Shown piece after piece: positions 17,026-25,043 of a DNA stretch of 42,429 nucleotides. The DNA comes from Nocardia acidivorans NBRC 108247 (GTDB lineage: Bacteria; Actinomycetota; Actinomycetes; Mycobacteriales; Mycobacteriaceae): assembly GCF_001625085.1 (NCBI RefSeq), contig NZ_BDAW01000086.1:1-42429 (forward strand), in the 5' to 3' direction. Position 1 is the stretch's first letter. Every line of letters begins with the position of its first letter. The notes beneath the pieces were generated by a model, which was not told the DNA's origin, did no database searches, and was given only the letters and a program-made list of their open reading frames with translations. A program made the translations under genes and the position numbers.

Positions 17026-17031
17026 GACTAT
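17026..17031 (+). promoter_or_regulatory. -10 hexamer GACTAT, leaderless start at 17038
   Basis: GACTAT lies 6 nt before the ATG, with no ribosome binding site between. Confidence 0.35.
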
Positions 17032-17037
17032 TGAGCC

Positions 17038-17709
17038 ATGTTGGTTCGCAGGCTGGTCGCCCTCTATGTCGGGTTGTGGTTGTACGGGTGGTCGATGGCG
17101 GTCATGCTGCGGGCGGCGCTCGGGTTGGATCCCTGGGATGTCTTTCACCAGGGGGTCGCCCGGAATGTGCCGTTGAGCTTCGGGACGGTGGTGGCCATTA
17201 CCGGGGTCGCGGTACTGCTGGCCTGGATTCCGCTGCGGCAGAAGCCGGGGCTGGGGACGATCAGCAATGTGGTGGTCATCAGCGTCGCCGTCGACGTCGG
17301 GCTGAATGTGCTGCCGCAGCTGGACTCGTTGCCGGTGCGGATCGGGGCCATGGTGGCGGCGGTGCTGCTCAATGCGGTGGCCAGTGTGCTGTACATCGGG
17401 GCCGGAATGGGGCCGGGGCCGCGGGATGGCCTGATGACTGGACTGGTCCGGCGAACGGGGCGACCGGTCTGGATGGTGCGTACCTCGTTGGAGGTCAGCG
17501 TGTTGGCGATCGGCTGGATACTCGGGGGCAGTGTGGGGGTCGGAACCCTGGTGTACGCCTTCGGGATCGGGCCGCTCATTCACCTGCTCATCCCCTACGT
17601 CGATCGGCACCTGCCGGGATTCCAGGATGTGCACGGACCCGAAACGCTCACTCCGACGCCGGAATCCACGCCGGATGCCATAGTCGCCCGGCCTCTGTCC
17701 AGTTCATGA
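17038..17709 (+). CDS. YitT/YczE-like integral membrane protein
   Basis: 223 residues with five likely membrane helices: LVALYVGLWLYGWSMAVML, TVVAITGVAVLLAWIPL, ISNVVVISVAVDVGLNVL, IGAMVAAVLLNAVASVLYIGA and LEVSVLAIGWILGGSVGVGTL. The signatures GLDPWDVFHQG and GMGPGPRDGLMTGL are those of the YczE/YitT membrane family, whose function is unsettled. The C-terminus is a short polar tail (TPTPESTP). The last 62 bases overlap the 3' end of ligD on the other strand. Confidence 0.85.
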   Translation: MLVRRLVALYVGLWLYGWSMAVMLRAALGLDPWDVFHQGVARNVPLSFGTVVAITGVAVLLAWIPLRQKPGLGTISNVVVISVAVDVGLNVLPQLDSLPVRIGAMVAAVLLNAVASVLYIGAGMGPGPRDGLMTGLVRRTGRPVWMVRTSLEVSVLAIGWILGGSVGVGTLVYAFGIGPLIHLLIPYVDRHLPGFQDVHGPETLTPTPESTPDAIVARPLSSS

Positions 17710-19933
17710 AGCGCACGGTGCCGGTGAGTTTCGGGGTCACCCAGGCGGCCTCCTTACGTTCCTCGGCACTGAGCTCATTGACGAACGGACTGGTCTTGCG
17801 CTCCAGGCGATTGAGCTGGGTGGACAGCTCGCTCAGCTCCCGCTCGCCGAATCCGGTGCCGACCCGGCCGAGGTAGTGCAGCTCGCCCTCGTGCCACACC
17901 CCGACCAGCAGCGAGGCGAATTGCCGGTTCTCCGAACGCCGGAAGCCGCCGATCACCACCGGCAGCGTGCGCCAATTGCGTGTCTTGATCCAGGAGTGCC
18001 CGCGCTTACCGGGCAGGTAGACCGAATCGCGGCGCTTGGCGACCACGCCCTCCATGCCCTGATCCCGACTGGCGCGCAGCGCCCGCGCACCCGGACCGTC
18101 AAGCGGCGGCGGAACCAGCAGGGACGGAACCTGTTTCGCCAGCGCCTCCAGCACCAGGCGACGATCCGCATAGCGTTTACGCAGCAGCGAGGTGCCGTCC
18201 ATATGCAGGACGTCGAAGGCCACGAACACCGCCCGACCCGGATCCGAGCGCAGCAGACCGAGATTGGCGATGCCGCGGTCGTCGAAGACCACGGCCTCAC
18301 CGTCCAACAGCACACGGTGGCCGGACAGTTCATCGGCGAGTACGGCCAATCCGGGGTAGCGCTGGGTGACCACATGCCCGGTGCGACTGCGCAAAACCAC
18401 CGTGCCGTCATCGATCTCGGCCAGTAGCCGGAAGCCGTCCCATTTGGTTTCGAAGACCCAGTGCTCGGCGTCGAGCGTCGCGACATCGCCCTGGGTGGCC
18501 AGCATGGGGGTAATCCCATGCGGCAGCGGCACGGGCTCACGAGGAGTGGAAACCCGCTGTGCGCCAGCGCTTTCCACACCAGCACCCGCCGCCCCGGCCG
18601 GATCCTTCATCAGGTGCATGAGCCATTGGTTCCCATTGGTCTGGATCAGCGCGTAACGACCGTCCAACCGCTCACCGCGCAGGCGCACGATGACCTCGTC
18701 CGCACGCCACTTCTCGGTCTCGTACGTCCCGGAATCCCAGATGGTCATCTCCCCGGCCCCGTACTCCCCCCGGGGAATCGCGCCGTGAAAGTCCAGGTAC
18801 TCCAGCGGATGATCCTCGGTGTGCACCGCCAGCCGATTCTCATGGGTATCGACCGGCGGACCCTTGGGCACCGCCCACGACACCAGCACGCCCTCGCGTT
18901 CGAGCCGCACGTCCCAGTGCAATCGCCGCGCCCGATGCTGTTGAATCACATAGCGATTCCCGGTGCTCGGCGCGGGCGCGGCGGCGGGGACCGGCTCCGG
19001 TGTGCGCTCCGCGTCCCGCTTGGATCGATAGGTCCGCAACCGATCCGGTTCGGCGGACGGTTCGGGCGCGGGTTCGTCCAGCCCGGCGAGCAGATCACCA
19101 TCGCGCCGCCAGCGCTTGAGCACCTCTTCGAAGCGCAAGTGCCGCAACTTCTTCCGGTTCTCGATCTCCTCCCAGCTGCGCGGTGCGGCCACCCACGGCT
19201 CGGCGCGCCCGCGCAGCGAGTACGGCGCGATCGTGGTCTTGGCCATATTGTTCTGGCTCCAGTCCAGCAGCACCTTCCCCTCGCGCTCGGACTTGGCCAT
19301 ATTCGCGGTCACCAATTTCGGCCGCAGCTGTTGCAGATTGGTCGCCACCTGTTTGGCGATAGCGGACGCGCCGGTCGGCCCGATCTTCCGATCGAGCGGC
19401 ACGTAGACGTGAATTCCCTTGGAACCACTGGTCACCGGGTAGGCGTCCAACCCGACCTCGCGCACCACATCGTGCAGAATCAGCGCCACCTCGGCGCACT
19501 GGGACAACCCCGCCCCCGGTCCGGGATCCAGATCGAAGACCAGCCGGGTGATCGGCCCGCGCTCGGCCCCGTCGAAACGCCATTGCGGCACATGCAATTC
19601 CAGCGCCGCCTGCTGCCCGAGCCAGGCCATACCCGCCACCGAATCGATGAGCGGATAGACAACCGGGCGGTCCGAATGTTCGACCGTGCGCCGCGCCAGC
19701 CATTTCGGCACGTGCTCGGCCAGATTCTTCTCGAAGAACGAACCCGCCTCGACACCATTGGGCCAGCGCTTACGCGTCACCGGACGCAGCGCGATATGCG
19801 GTAGCAGCGCCGGGGCGATGGCGGTGAAATAGTCGATGACCTGCCCCTTGGTGGTACCCGTTGCCGGATACAGCACCTTGTCGAGGTTGGTGAGCCCAAC
19901 CTCGATACCCCCGAAATCCCGCCGGGACCCCAT
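17648..19933 (-). CDS. ligD: Multifunctional ATP-dependent DNA ligase D
   Basis: 761 residues in the mycobacterial order polymerase, phosphoesterase, ligase. The polymerase/primase domain (1-300) has the metal-binding pair in VFDLDPG (D134, D136) and SGSKGIHVYVPL. The 3'-phosphoesterase domain (about 322-445) has QQHRARRLHWDVRLE and HTEDHPLEY. The ligase domain has the adenylated lysine in FETKWDGFRLL (K497), DGEAVVFD, and ends HPAWIPASE. LigD repairs double-strand breaks by end joining with Ku (established); no ku gene is in the window. The start is supported by TAGACT 6 nt upstream. The 3' end overlaps the convergent YitT-like gene by 62 bp. Confidence 0.96.
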   Translation of the reverse strand: MGSRRDFGGIEVGLTNLDKVLYPATGTTKGQVIDYFTAIAPALLPHIALRPVTRKRWPNGVEAGSFFEKNLAEHVPKWLARRTVEHSDRPVVYPLIDSVAGMAWLGQQAALELHVPQWRFDGAERGPITRLVFDLDPGPGAGLSQCAEVALILHDVVREVGLDAYPVTSGSKGIHVYVPLDRKIGPTGASAIAKQVATNLQQLRPKLVTANMAKSEREGKVLLDWSQNNMAKTTIAPYSLRGRAEPWVAAPRSWEEIENRKKLRHLRFEEVLKRWRRDGDLLAGLDEPAPEPSAEPDRLRTYRSKRDAERTPEPVPAAAPAPSTGNRYVIQQHRARRLHWDVRLEREGVLVSWAVPKGPPVDTHENRLAVHTEDHPLEYLDFHGAIPRGEYGAGEMTIWDSGTYETEKWRADEVIVRLRGERLDGRYALIQTNGNQWLMHLMKDPAGAAGAGVESAGAQRVSTPREPVPLPHGITPMLATQGDVATLDAEHWVFETKWDGFRLLAEIDDGTVVLRSRTGHVVTQRYPGLAVLADELSGHRVLLDGEAVVFDDRGIANLGLLRSDPGRAVFVAFDVLHMDGTSLLRKRYADRRLVLEALAKQVPSLLVPPPLDGPGARALRASRDQGMEGVVAKRRDSVYLPGKRGHSWIKTRNWRTLPVVIGGFRRSENRQFASLLVGVWHEGELHYLGRVGTGFGERELSELSTQLNRLERKTSPFVNELSAEERKEAAWVTPKLTGTVRFMNWTEAGRLWHPAWIPASE

Positions 19934-19939
19934 GACAGC

Positions 19940-19945
19940 AGTCTA
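19940..19945 (-). promoter_or_regulatory. -10 hexamer TAGACT, leaderless start of ligD
   Basis: TAGACT on the minus strand lies 6 nt before the ATG at 19933, with no ribosome binding site. Confidence 0.45.
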
Positions 19946-19995
19946 GAGCCGGACCCCGACAATCTCCGGCACCCCGGGGGGCGCAGCCAAAAGCC

Positions 19996-20044
19996 AACGG
20001 GCCGTTCGGGTCACCCGGAGCGCGTGCACCGGGACCGAACGGCC
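19996..20044 (-). terminator. Hairpin downstream of the antitoxin-like gene
   Basis: CGGGCCGTTCGG and CCGAACGGCCCG form a perfect 12-bp stem, with a nested CCCGG/CCGGG pair in the loop. It begins 18 bases after the stop codon of the antitoxin-like gene on the minus strand. Confidence 0.65.
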
Positions 20045-20062
20045 CGCATCGACCGGTCGGAA

Positions 20063-20386
20063 CTACGCGGGCGGCTGATCACCCGGCGCGGGTTCCGGAG
20101 CAGGCGCGGGCGCCGGTTCCGGAGCGGGCTCCGGTGTGGGTTCAGCGGCGGCTTCGGCCGGTGCGGGCTCGGCGGGCGCGGGCGCCGCCTCCGCCGAGGC
20201 ATCGGCCGGAATGGCGTTCTTCACCGCGGCCGTACCCTTGTCGATCTGCGACGAGTACTTGCCCCCGGTCTTGTCATTGATCACACCGCCGGCCTTGTCG
20301 ACCGCGTTCTCGATCTTCTCGGCGTTCTGGGCCGCCACTTCCTTGCCCTTGCCGACCAGTCCCTTGAGCGTGTCCATCAGACTCAC
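20063..20386 (-). CDS. MT0933/Rv0909-type antitoxin homologue with Pro/Ala/Glu-rich tail
   Basis: 107 residues. The first 55 (SLMDTLKGLVGKGKEVA, NAVDKAGGVINDKTGGKYSSQIDKG) match the small MT0933-like antitoxin family. The last 45 are a Pro/Ala/Glu repeat (PEPAPEPAPAPAPEPAP) not found in the short mycobacterial member. GTG 20386 is preferred over ATG 20377 because AAGGAG lies 8 nt upstream. The M. tuberculosis partner toxin, Rv0910, is a START-like protein; nothing like it is next to this gene, so a toxin-antitoxin role is doubtful here. It may be a general stress or nucleoid-associated protein (inference). It lies just downstream of the MBL hydrolase. Confidence 0.75.
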   Translation of the reverse strand: MSLMDTLKGLVGKGKEVAAQNAEKIENAVDKAGGVINDKTGGKYSSQIDKGTAAVKNAIPADASAEAAPAPAEPAPAEAAAEPTPEPAPEPAPAPAPEPAPGDQPPA

Positions 20387-20416
20387 AGTCCCTGCTCCTT
20401 CACTCTCGGTCTTCGG

Positions 20417-21583
20417 TCATTCGCGCACATCTTCCCACCACGTATCCCCTGATGGGAGGCCAATCGGGTCGATCCGCTGTCCAGGCTTGGGCACGGCGAC
20501 CGCCGTTCCGGCCTCTCGCGCGGCCTTGACCATCCGGCGAACCGGCTCCGACCAGCCGTGGAAGGCCAGATTGAAGGTGGCCCAGTGGATGGGGACCAGA
20601 ACCCCGTATCCGGGATCGCCGACACACAGATCGGCGTGTGCGCGCACCGCCTCCTCGGGATTCATGTGCACGTCCGGCCAGTGCCGGTCGTACGCGCCGA
20701 TGGGAAGGAGAGTCAGATCGAACGGGCCCAGCCGTGCGCCCGCCTCCGCGAACGCCTTGGTATACCCGGTATCGCCGCCGAAGTAGACCCGGCGGGTCGG
20801 ACCGGCGATGGACCAGGACGCCCACAGCGTGGTGTTGCGCACCAGCCCGCGACCGGAGAAATGCCTGGCCTCGGCGCAGGTGATGACCAGATCGGTGCCG
20901 TCGGCATGCGCCCGCTCCAGCTCGGAGAGCGAAACCGAAGAGCCCCAATCCAATTCGACGATCCGCGCGGTCGGCACATCCCAGTGCCGCAGATGCGCGC
21001 CGATGCCGATCGGCACGATGAACACCGCGTCCTGGGTCTTGACCAGGGCATCGACGGTATCGCGGTCCAGATGGTCGTAGTGGTCGTGTGAGATGAGCAC
21101 CGCGTCCACCGGCGGCAGCGCCTCCAGCGGCGTCGGCACCGGATGCATCCGGGCCGGACCCACCAGCGCGGACGGGGACACCCGTTCACTCCAGACCGGA
21201 TCGGTGAGCACCCGATAGCCGTCCACCTCGACCAGACAGCTGGCATGCCCGTACCAGGTGACCGCGAGATCGGCGGCCTGTTCGGGCACCACCGGCGTCT
21301 CCAGCGGGATCCGCCCCGGCGCCCTGCCCGTATTACGTTGTGTCAGAAGCTGATACAGCAATTCCAGGCCGGAACCGGTGAGCTGCGAACTCGGTTCGGT
21401 GTTGTGGAATTGCTTGTTCCGATAGGTGGTCGCCCCGGTGGCGGTCGGCGCGATCGCATTGATCGGCGCACCCATGGCATCGGGGATACCCCATGCCGCT
21501 CGCACCACCCAGGAGATTCCGAAAGCACCCGCTGCCATACCAGCCAGTCTCCGCGCCTTCGCGGCCATGCGCTCCCCGTTCAT
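20417..21583 (-). CDS. Metallo-beta-lactamase-fold hydrolase (NAPE-PLD-like, Rv0906-like)
   Basis: 388 residues. After a hydrophobic N-terminal segment (LAGMAAGAFGISWVVRAAWG) that may anchor it, the core has WYGHASCLVEVDGYRVLTDPV, the metal motif ISHDHYDHLD (H166, H168, D170, H171), GDTGYTKAF and PIHWATF. This fits zinc hydrolases related to N-acyl-phosphatidylethanolamine phospholipase D. The substrate is likely a lipid or lipid-linked molecule (inference). The ATG overlaps the stop of echA6 as ATGA, so they are coupled; M. tuberculosis has the same echA6-Rv0906 order (recalled). Confidence 0.88.
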   Translation of the reverse strand: MNGERMAAKARRLAGMAAGAFGISWVVRAAWGIPDAMGAPINAIAPTATGATTYRNKQFHNTEPSSQLTGSGLELLYQLLTQRNTGRAPGRIPLETPVVPEQAADLAVTWYGHASCLVEVDGYRVLTDPVWSERVSPSALVGPARMHPVPTPLEALPPVDAVLISHDHYDHLDRDTVDALVKTQDAVFIVPIGIGAHLRHWDVPTARIVELDWGSSVSLSELERAHADGTDLVITCAEARHFSGRGLVRNTTLWASWSIAGPTRRVYFGGDTGYTKAFAEAGARLGPFDLTLLPIGAYDRHWPDVHMNPEEAVRAHADLCVGDPGYGVLVPIHWATFNLAFHGWSEPVRRMVKAAREAGTAVAVPKPGQRIDPIGLPSGDTWWEDVRE

Positions 21584-22305
21584 CGTCCTACGAACCTCGC
21601 GACGCGTTTCTCCAGTCGAGCCGCCCGTGCCTCCTGGGCATCGGCGCTGGCCCAGGCCGCGGCCAGCGCGGCGCTCTGCTCGGCGGTGTCCTGGCCCCGC
21701 GTGCCGTCATCATTGAAGACAAGTTTCATATGCCGCAGCGAGAGCGGCGCCAGCTCGGCGATCTGCTTGGCCCACATCTGCGCGTCCGCGAGCGTGCCGA
21801 TCTTATTGGCGAAACCGAAGTTGTACGCGTCCTGCGCCGAGACCCGTTCCGCACCCAGCAGAATGGTCCGCGCCGGACCCGGCCCGATCAGCGTCGATAG
21901 TCGCCGCACCGTCCAACGATCCACGGAGATACCGAGTTTCGCCGCCGGAATGGCGATGAACGAATCCGGGGTCATCACCCGCAGATCCGAGGCGATGGCC
22001 AATTGCACACCCGCGCCCAGGGCACCGCCGTTGATGGCGGAGATGACCGGCACCGGCGCGGTCTCGATGCTGCGCAGCATGGCGAGCAACGCGCTCAGGA
22101 AACTGTCCGAATACACCCCGTCCAGATCCGCGCCCGCACTGAACAACGGGCCCTGCCCGGTCAGCACGATCACCCGAGCCGACCCCGCGGCCGCCTCGAT
22201 AGCGTCGCGCAACAGCCCCACGAGTTCCTCGTTGAGCGCGTTCCGCCGTTGTGGACGCTGCAATTCGATGGTGACGACGTCCCCATCTCGGCTGACTCCG
22301 AGCAT
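21580..22305 (-). CDS. echA6: Enoyl-CoA hydratase/isomerase-family protein EchA6
   Basis: 241 residues of the crotonase fold. VVTIELQRPQRRNALN, FSAGADLDGVYSD (first oxyanion half) and INGGALGAGVQLAIASDLR (second half) are clear. The glutamates that catalyse hydration are not at their usual places, as in mycobacterial EchA6, which binds acyl-CoA and passes it to FAS-II for mycolic acid synthesis rather than hydrating it (established for M. tuberculosis). RRLSTLIGPGPARTILL and ANKIGTLADAQMWA closely resemble that protein. ATG 22305 is preferred over 22335 and 22341 because AAGGA lies just upstream and a -10 hexamer sits 41 nt away. It is coupled to the MBL hydrolase. Confidence 0.82.
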   Translation of the reverse strand: MLGVSRDGDVVTIELQRPQRRNALNEELVGLLRDAIEAAAGSARVIVLTGQGPLFSAGADLDGVYSDSFLSALLAMLRSIETAPVPVISAINGGALGAGVQLAIASDLRVMTPDSFIAIPAAKLGISVDRWTVRRLSTLIGPGPARTILLGAERVSAQDAYNFGFANKIGTLADAQMWAKQIAELAPLSLRHMKLVFNDDGTRGQDTAEQSAALAAAWASADAQEARAARLEKRVARFVGR

Positions 22306-22345
22306 TTGTCCTTCCCCACTGTGCTGCGTACCCATGGACATGTTC

Positions 22346-22365
22346 ACTGTAAGCGGGCGTACCGT
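22346..22365. promoter_or_regulatory. Back-to-back divergent promoters, echA6 and flavin oxidoreductase
   Basis: On the minus strand TACAGT (22351-22346) points to echA6; on the plus strand TACCGT (22360-22365) lies 7 nt before the GTG at 22373, with TGGACA at 22335-22340 as a possible -35. The two -10 boxes are only 8 bp apart, so their -35 regions overlap the opposing transcripts. Confidence 0.45.
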
Positions 22366-22372
22366 CGGGTCC

Positions 22373-23539
22373 GTGACAGCAACACCCGATGTCGAGATCC
22401 TGGTGATCGGGGCGGGCCAGGCCGGATTATCGGTCGGGTACCACCTGCGCAGGCTCGGATTACGGCCCGAGCAGGACTTTCTGGTTGTCGACCACGCACC
22501 CGCGGCGGGCGGCGCGTGGCAGTTCCGCTGGCCCTCTTTGACATTGAGCACGGTGAACCGGGTGCATGACCTGCCCGGAATGTCCTTCGAGGAGACACTG
22601 CCGGACGGGTCGGAGAACGCGCAGGCCGCCACGGCGGTGCCGCACTACTTCGAGTTGTACGAGAAGCGGTTCGATCTGCGGGTGCATCGCCCGGTCTCGG
22701 TGAGTGTGGTCTGCGATCGGGCGACGGCGGCCACCTGTCCCGATGCCGAAGTGGACGGGTTGCTGCACGCGGAGGTGCGGCCGAGGGGGCTGGAATACGA
22801 GGACCCGCCGGTCGTCGAACCGGTCGTGGCGAGCGGGATTCGCACCCGGGGGCTCATCAATGCCACCGGGACCTGGGATAAACCGTTCATTCCGTTCTAT
22901 CGCGGAGCGGATCGGTTCGCGGGACGGCAGCTGCACGCGCACGACTACCGGACCGCCGGCGAATTCGCGGGTAAGCACGTGGTCGTGGTCGGCGGTGGAA
23001 TCACCGCAATCCAACTGCTGGACGAGATTTCGCGGGTCGCCGACACCACCTGGGTCACCCGGCGCGAACCGGTGTTCCGCAGCGCCCAATTCGGCCCCGA
23101 GGCCGGACGGGCCGCCGTGGCCATGGTGGAGGACCGGGTGCGGCGCGGCCTCCCGCCCGGATCGGTGGTCTCGGTGACAGGGCTGCCCGAAGACGACCGG
23201 GTGCGGGCCGCGCGTGCGCGCGGGGTGCTGGACCGGCATCCCATGTTCGATCACATCGAACCCGAGGGGATTCGCTGGGCCGACGGCAGCTTTCAGCGAG
23301 CCGATGTGATGCTGTGGGCCACCGGATTCCGGAGCTCGCTGGACCACCTCGCGCCGCTGCGGCTGCGCGGTCCGGGTGGCGGGATCACCATGACCGGGCA
23401 GCTCGCGACCCAGGTGGCCGCGGATCCGCGCATTCACCTGATCGGGTACGGGCCGTCGGCCAGCACCATCGGGGCGAATCGCGCGGGGCGGGCGGCGGCG
23501 GTGGAGCTCACCGAATATCTTGGGCTGCACACTAATTGA
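22373..23539 (+). CDS. NAD(P)/FAD-dependent oxidoreductase (flavin monooxygenase-like)
   Basis: 388 residues. Two dinucleotide-binding motifs are visible: ILVIGAGQAGLSVGYHLRR near the start for FAD, and VVVVGGGITAIQLLDEIS near residue 205 for NAD(P). WQFRWPSLTLSTVN and NATGTWDKPFIPFYRG follow the order seen in single-component flavin monooxygenases and related pyridine-nucleotide oxidoreductases, with a closing ATGFRSSLDHLAPL. Substrate unknown. GTG 22373 is supported by the -10 hexamer 7 nt upstream; there is no ribosome binding site. It is divergent from echA6 and converges on the aldo/keto reductase. Confidence 0.85.
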   Translation: MTATPDVEILVIGAGQAGLSVGYHLRRLGLRPEQDFLVVDHAPAAGGAWQFRWPSLTLSTVNRVHDLPGMSFEETLPDGSENAQAATAVPHYFELYEKRFDLRVHRPVSVSVVCDRATAATCPDAEVDGLLHAEVRPRGLEYEDPPVVEPVVASGIRTRGLINATGTWDKPFIPFYRGADRFAGRQLHAHDYRTAGEFAGKHVVVVGGGITAIQLLDEISRVADTTWVTRREPVFRSAQFGPEAGRAAVAMVEDRVRRGLPPGSVVSVTGLPEDDRVRAARARGVLDRHPMFDHIEPEGIRWADGSFQRADVMLWATGFRSSLDHLAPLRLRGPGGGITMTGQLATQVAADPRIHLIGYGPSASTIGANRAGRAAAVELTEYLGLHTN

Positions 23540-23600
23540 CCGTTCGAGTCAGGCTATCGCCGCACGGGGTGATGGGGTGGCGGGCTTGCCGCGCGCCGGG

Positions 23601-24458
23601 CTACTCCGGCGCGTCGGCCTGGAACTCGTCCGGGTTCGGGCCGATGCGGGTGCCGTTGTCCAGCGCGGAGATACGCGCGATCTGGTCCTGATTCAGCTCG
23701 AAATCGAAGACCTCGAAGTTCTCGGCGATCCGGTTCGGCGTCACCGACTTCGGAATGGCCACATTGCCCAGCTGCATATGCCAGCGCAGGATCACCTGGG
23801 CGGGCGTGCGCGAGGTCTCCTCGGCCACCGCGACAATGGTCGGATCCTCGAGCTCCGCACCGCGCCCCAACGGGCTCCACGCCTCGGTGATGATCCCGTG
23901 CTCGGCATGGAAGGCCCGCAATTCGGTCTGCGCAAGATACGGATGCAGCTCGATCTGATTCACCGTCGGCGTCTCACCGGTCTCCTCGATGACCCGTTCG
24001 AGATGCGACCGAGTGAAATTCGAGACGCCGATCGAGGTGATCCGACCCTGCGCCTTGAGCGCCTGTAGCGCCCGGAAGGTGTCGACATACAAACCGGAGT
24101 CGGCAATCGGCCAGTGAATCAAATAGAGATCCAGAACATCCAGCTCCAGCCGCTTCATGCTCTCGTCGAAGGCGCGCAGGGTGGAGTCGTAGCCCTGGTT
24201 GCGATTCCACAGCTTGGTGGTGATGAAGAGTTCGTCGCGCGGCAGACCGGATTCGGCGATGGCCCGGCCCACCTCCGCCTCATTGCCGTAGATGGCCGCG
24301 GTATCGATGCTCCGGTACCCGACCTGCAGCGCGGTGGCGACGGTGTCCACCGTGCTGCCCGCCTCGACCTTGAACACGCCGAAGCCGAGCTTGGGCATCA
24401 CATGGCCGTCGTTGAGGACGATCGAGGGGACTGCGCTGGTCTCGCTCCGGTAAGTCAC
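23601..24458 (-). CDS. Aldo/keto reductase (AKR5-like, Rv2971-like)
   Basis: 285 residues. The catalytic tetrad is complete: D52 and Y57 in SIDTAAIYGNE, K82 in TTKLWN, H115 in YLIHWP. GVSNF and PKSVTPNRIAENFEVFDFEL are the usual NADPH-binding blocks. Such enzymes reduce diketo-gluconate, methylglyoxal or other small carbonyls with NADPH. I use GTG 24458 because TTGACG-N17-TACGGT sits 7 nt upstream, so the ATG directly before it would lie outside the transcript. Confidence 0.92.
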   Translation of the reverse strand: MTYRSETSAVPSIVLNDGHVMPKLGFGVFKVEAGSTVDTVATALQVGYRSIDTAAIYGNEAEVGRAIAESGLPRDELFITTKLWNRNQGYDSTLRAFDESMKRLELDVLDLYLIHWPIADSGLYVDTFRALQALKAQGRITSIGVSNFTRSHLERVIEETGETPTVNQIELHPYLAQTELRAFHAEHGIITEAWSPLGRGAELEDPTIVAVAEETSRTPAQVILRWHMQLGNVAIPKSVTPNRIAENFEVFDFELNQDQIARISALDNGTRIGPNPDEFQADAPE

Positions 24459-24465
24459 CATTCCG

Positions 24466-24494
24466 ACCGTAGAAGCGCCGCACCTGGGCGTCAA
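24466..24494 (-). promoter_or_regulatory. Full sigma-70-type promoter TTGACG-N17-TACGGT
   Basis: On the minus strand TTGACG (24494-24489) and TACGGT (24471-24466) are 17 bp apart, and GTG 24458 follows after 7 nt. This is the clearest two-box promoter in the window. Confidence 0.65.
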
Positions 24495-24582
24495 CCACGC
24501 GCCCGCGCGTGTCAGCCCGGGAAACCGATATGTGAGCGGGCTAACTTCCAGCAGCGGGCGCGGCTCGGTGCTGGAACAGGGC

Positions 24583-24906
24583 TCAGTGCGGGAACAGGCA
24601 GGACGGGTCGTCGGTGAGGCTGAGCTGGCAGCGCGTGAACGAACCGCTGTTGATCAGCAACTGCTCGATCAGGTACGGCAGCGAATTGCCGCCGATCGAC
24701 GAACCCGTCCCCGACGAACCCGCCGTCAGCAGGCTCAGACCCAGCCCCGGGCTCGATCCGGTATTCGCCGAAAGCGTCCCGATCGAACCGGAATCGGCCG
24801 AACCGGAATCGGCCGAACCGGTAGCCGCCGAGGCGGCCGCGGCGCCGGTGGTCAACGCCGCGGCCGCGACCGCTCCGATCATGACGAGACGAGCAGTGCG
24901 ACGCAT
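24583..24906 (-). CDS. Small exported Ser/Gly-rich protein, unknown function
   Basis: 107 residues. A signal peptide (RRTARLVMIGAVAAAALTTGAAAASA) is followed by a low-complexity spacer with tandem GSAD units, encoded by a 15-bp repeat at 24785-24820. The C-terminus carries two cysteines (TRCQLSLTDDPSCLF), probably one disulfide. No family recognised. ATG 24906 has GGAG five bases upstream; an in-frame ATG at 24954 lacks one. The upstream 137 bp is unusually AT-rich for this window. It lies between the aldo/keto reductase and accD3, all on the minus strand. Confidence 0.65.
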   Translation of the reverse strand: MRRTARLVMIGAVAAAALTTGAAAASAATGSADSGSADSGSIGTLSANTGSSPGLGLSLLTAGSSGTGSSIGGNSLPYLIEQLLINSGSFTRCQLSLTDDPSCLFPH

Positions 24907-25043
24907 GAATACTCCACGATCAATAACTCGCGAGGCAATAGCATTACGCCGCAAGCATTTTCATATATTTCGCTTCGGTACGCTAGTTGTGGGCGGGAAT
25001 TCCGGTGAGACCCCAAAGTCTGCGGCAGCAGGATCGCCGGGTG

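Noticed and set aside
18461..19804. 447-codon open frame on the plus strand opposite ligD
   Set aside because: Its composition is that of an antisense shadow and ligD is unambiguous.
23540..23600. tRNA-like TTCGAGTC in the gap after the flavin oxidoreductase
   Set aside because: No acceptor, D or anticodon stems can be formed around it.
24940..24975. Zur-like half site (ATTTTCATAT) before the small exported protein
   Set aside because: Only one half is present; the matching inverted arm is missing.
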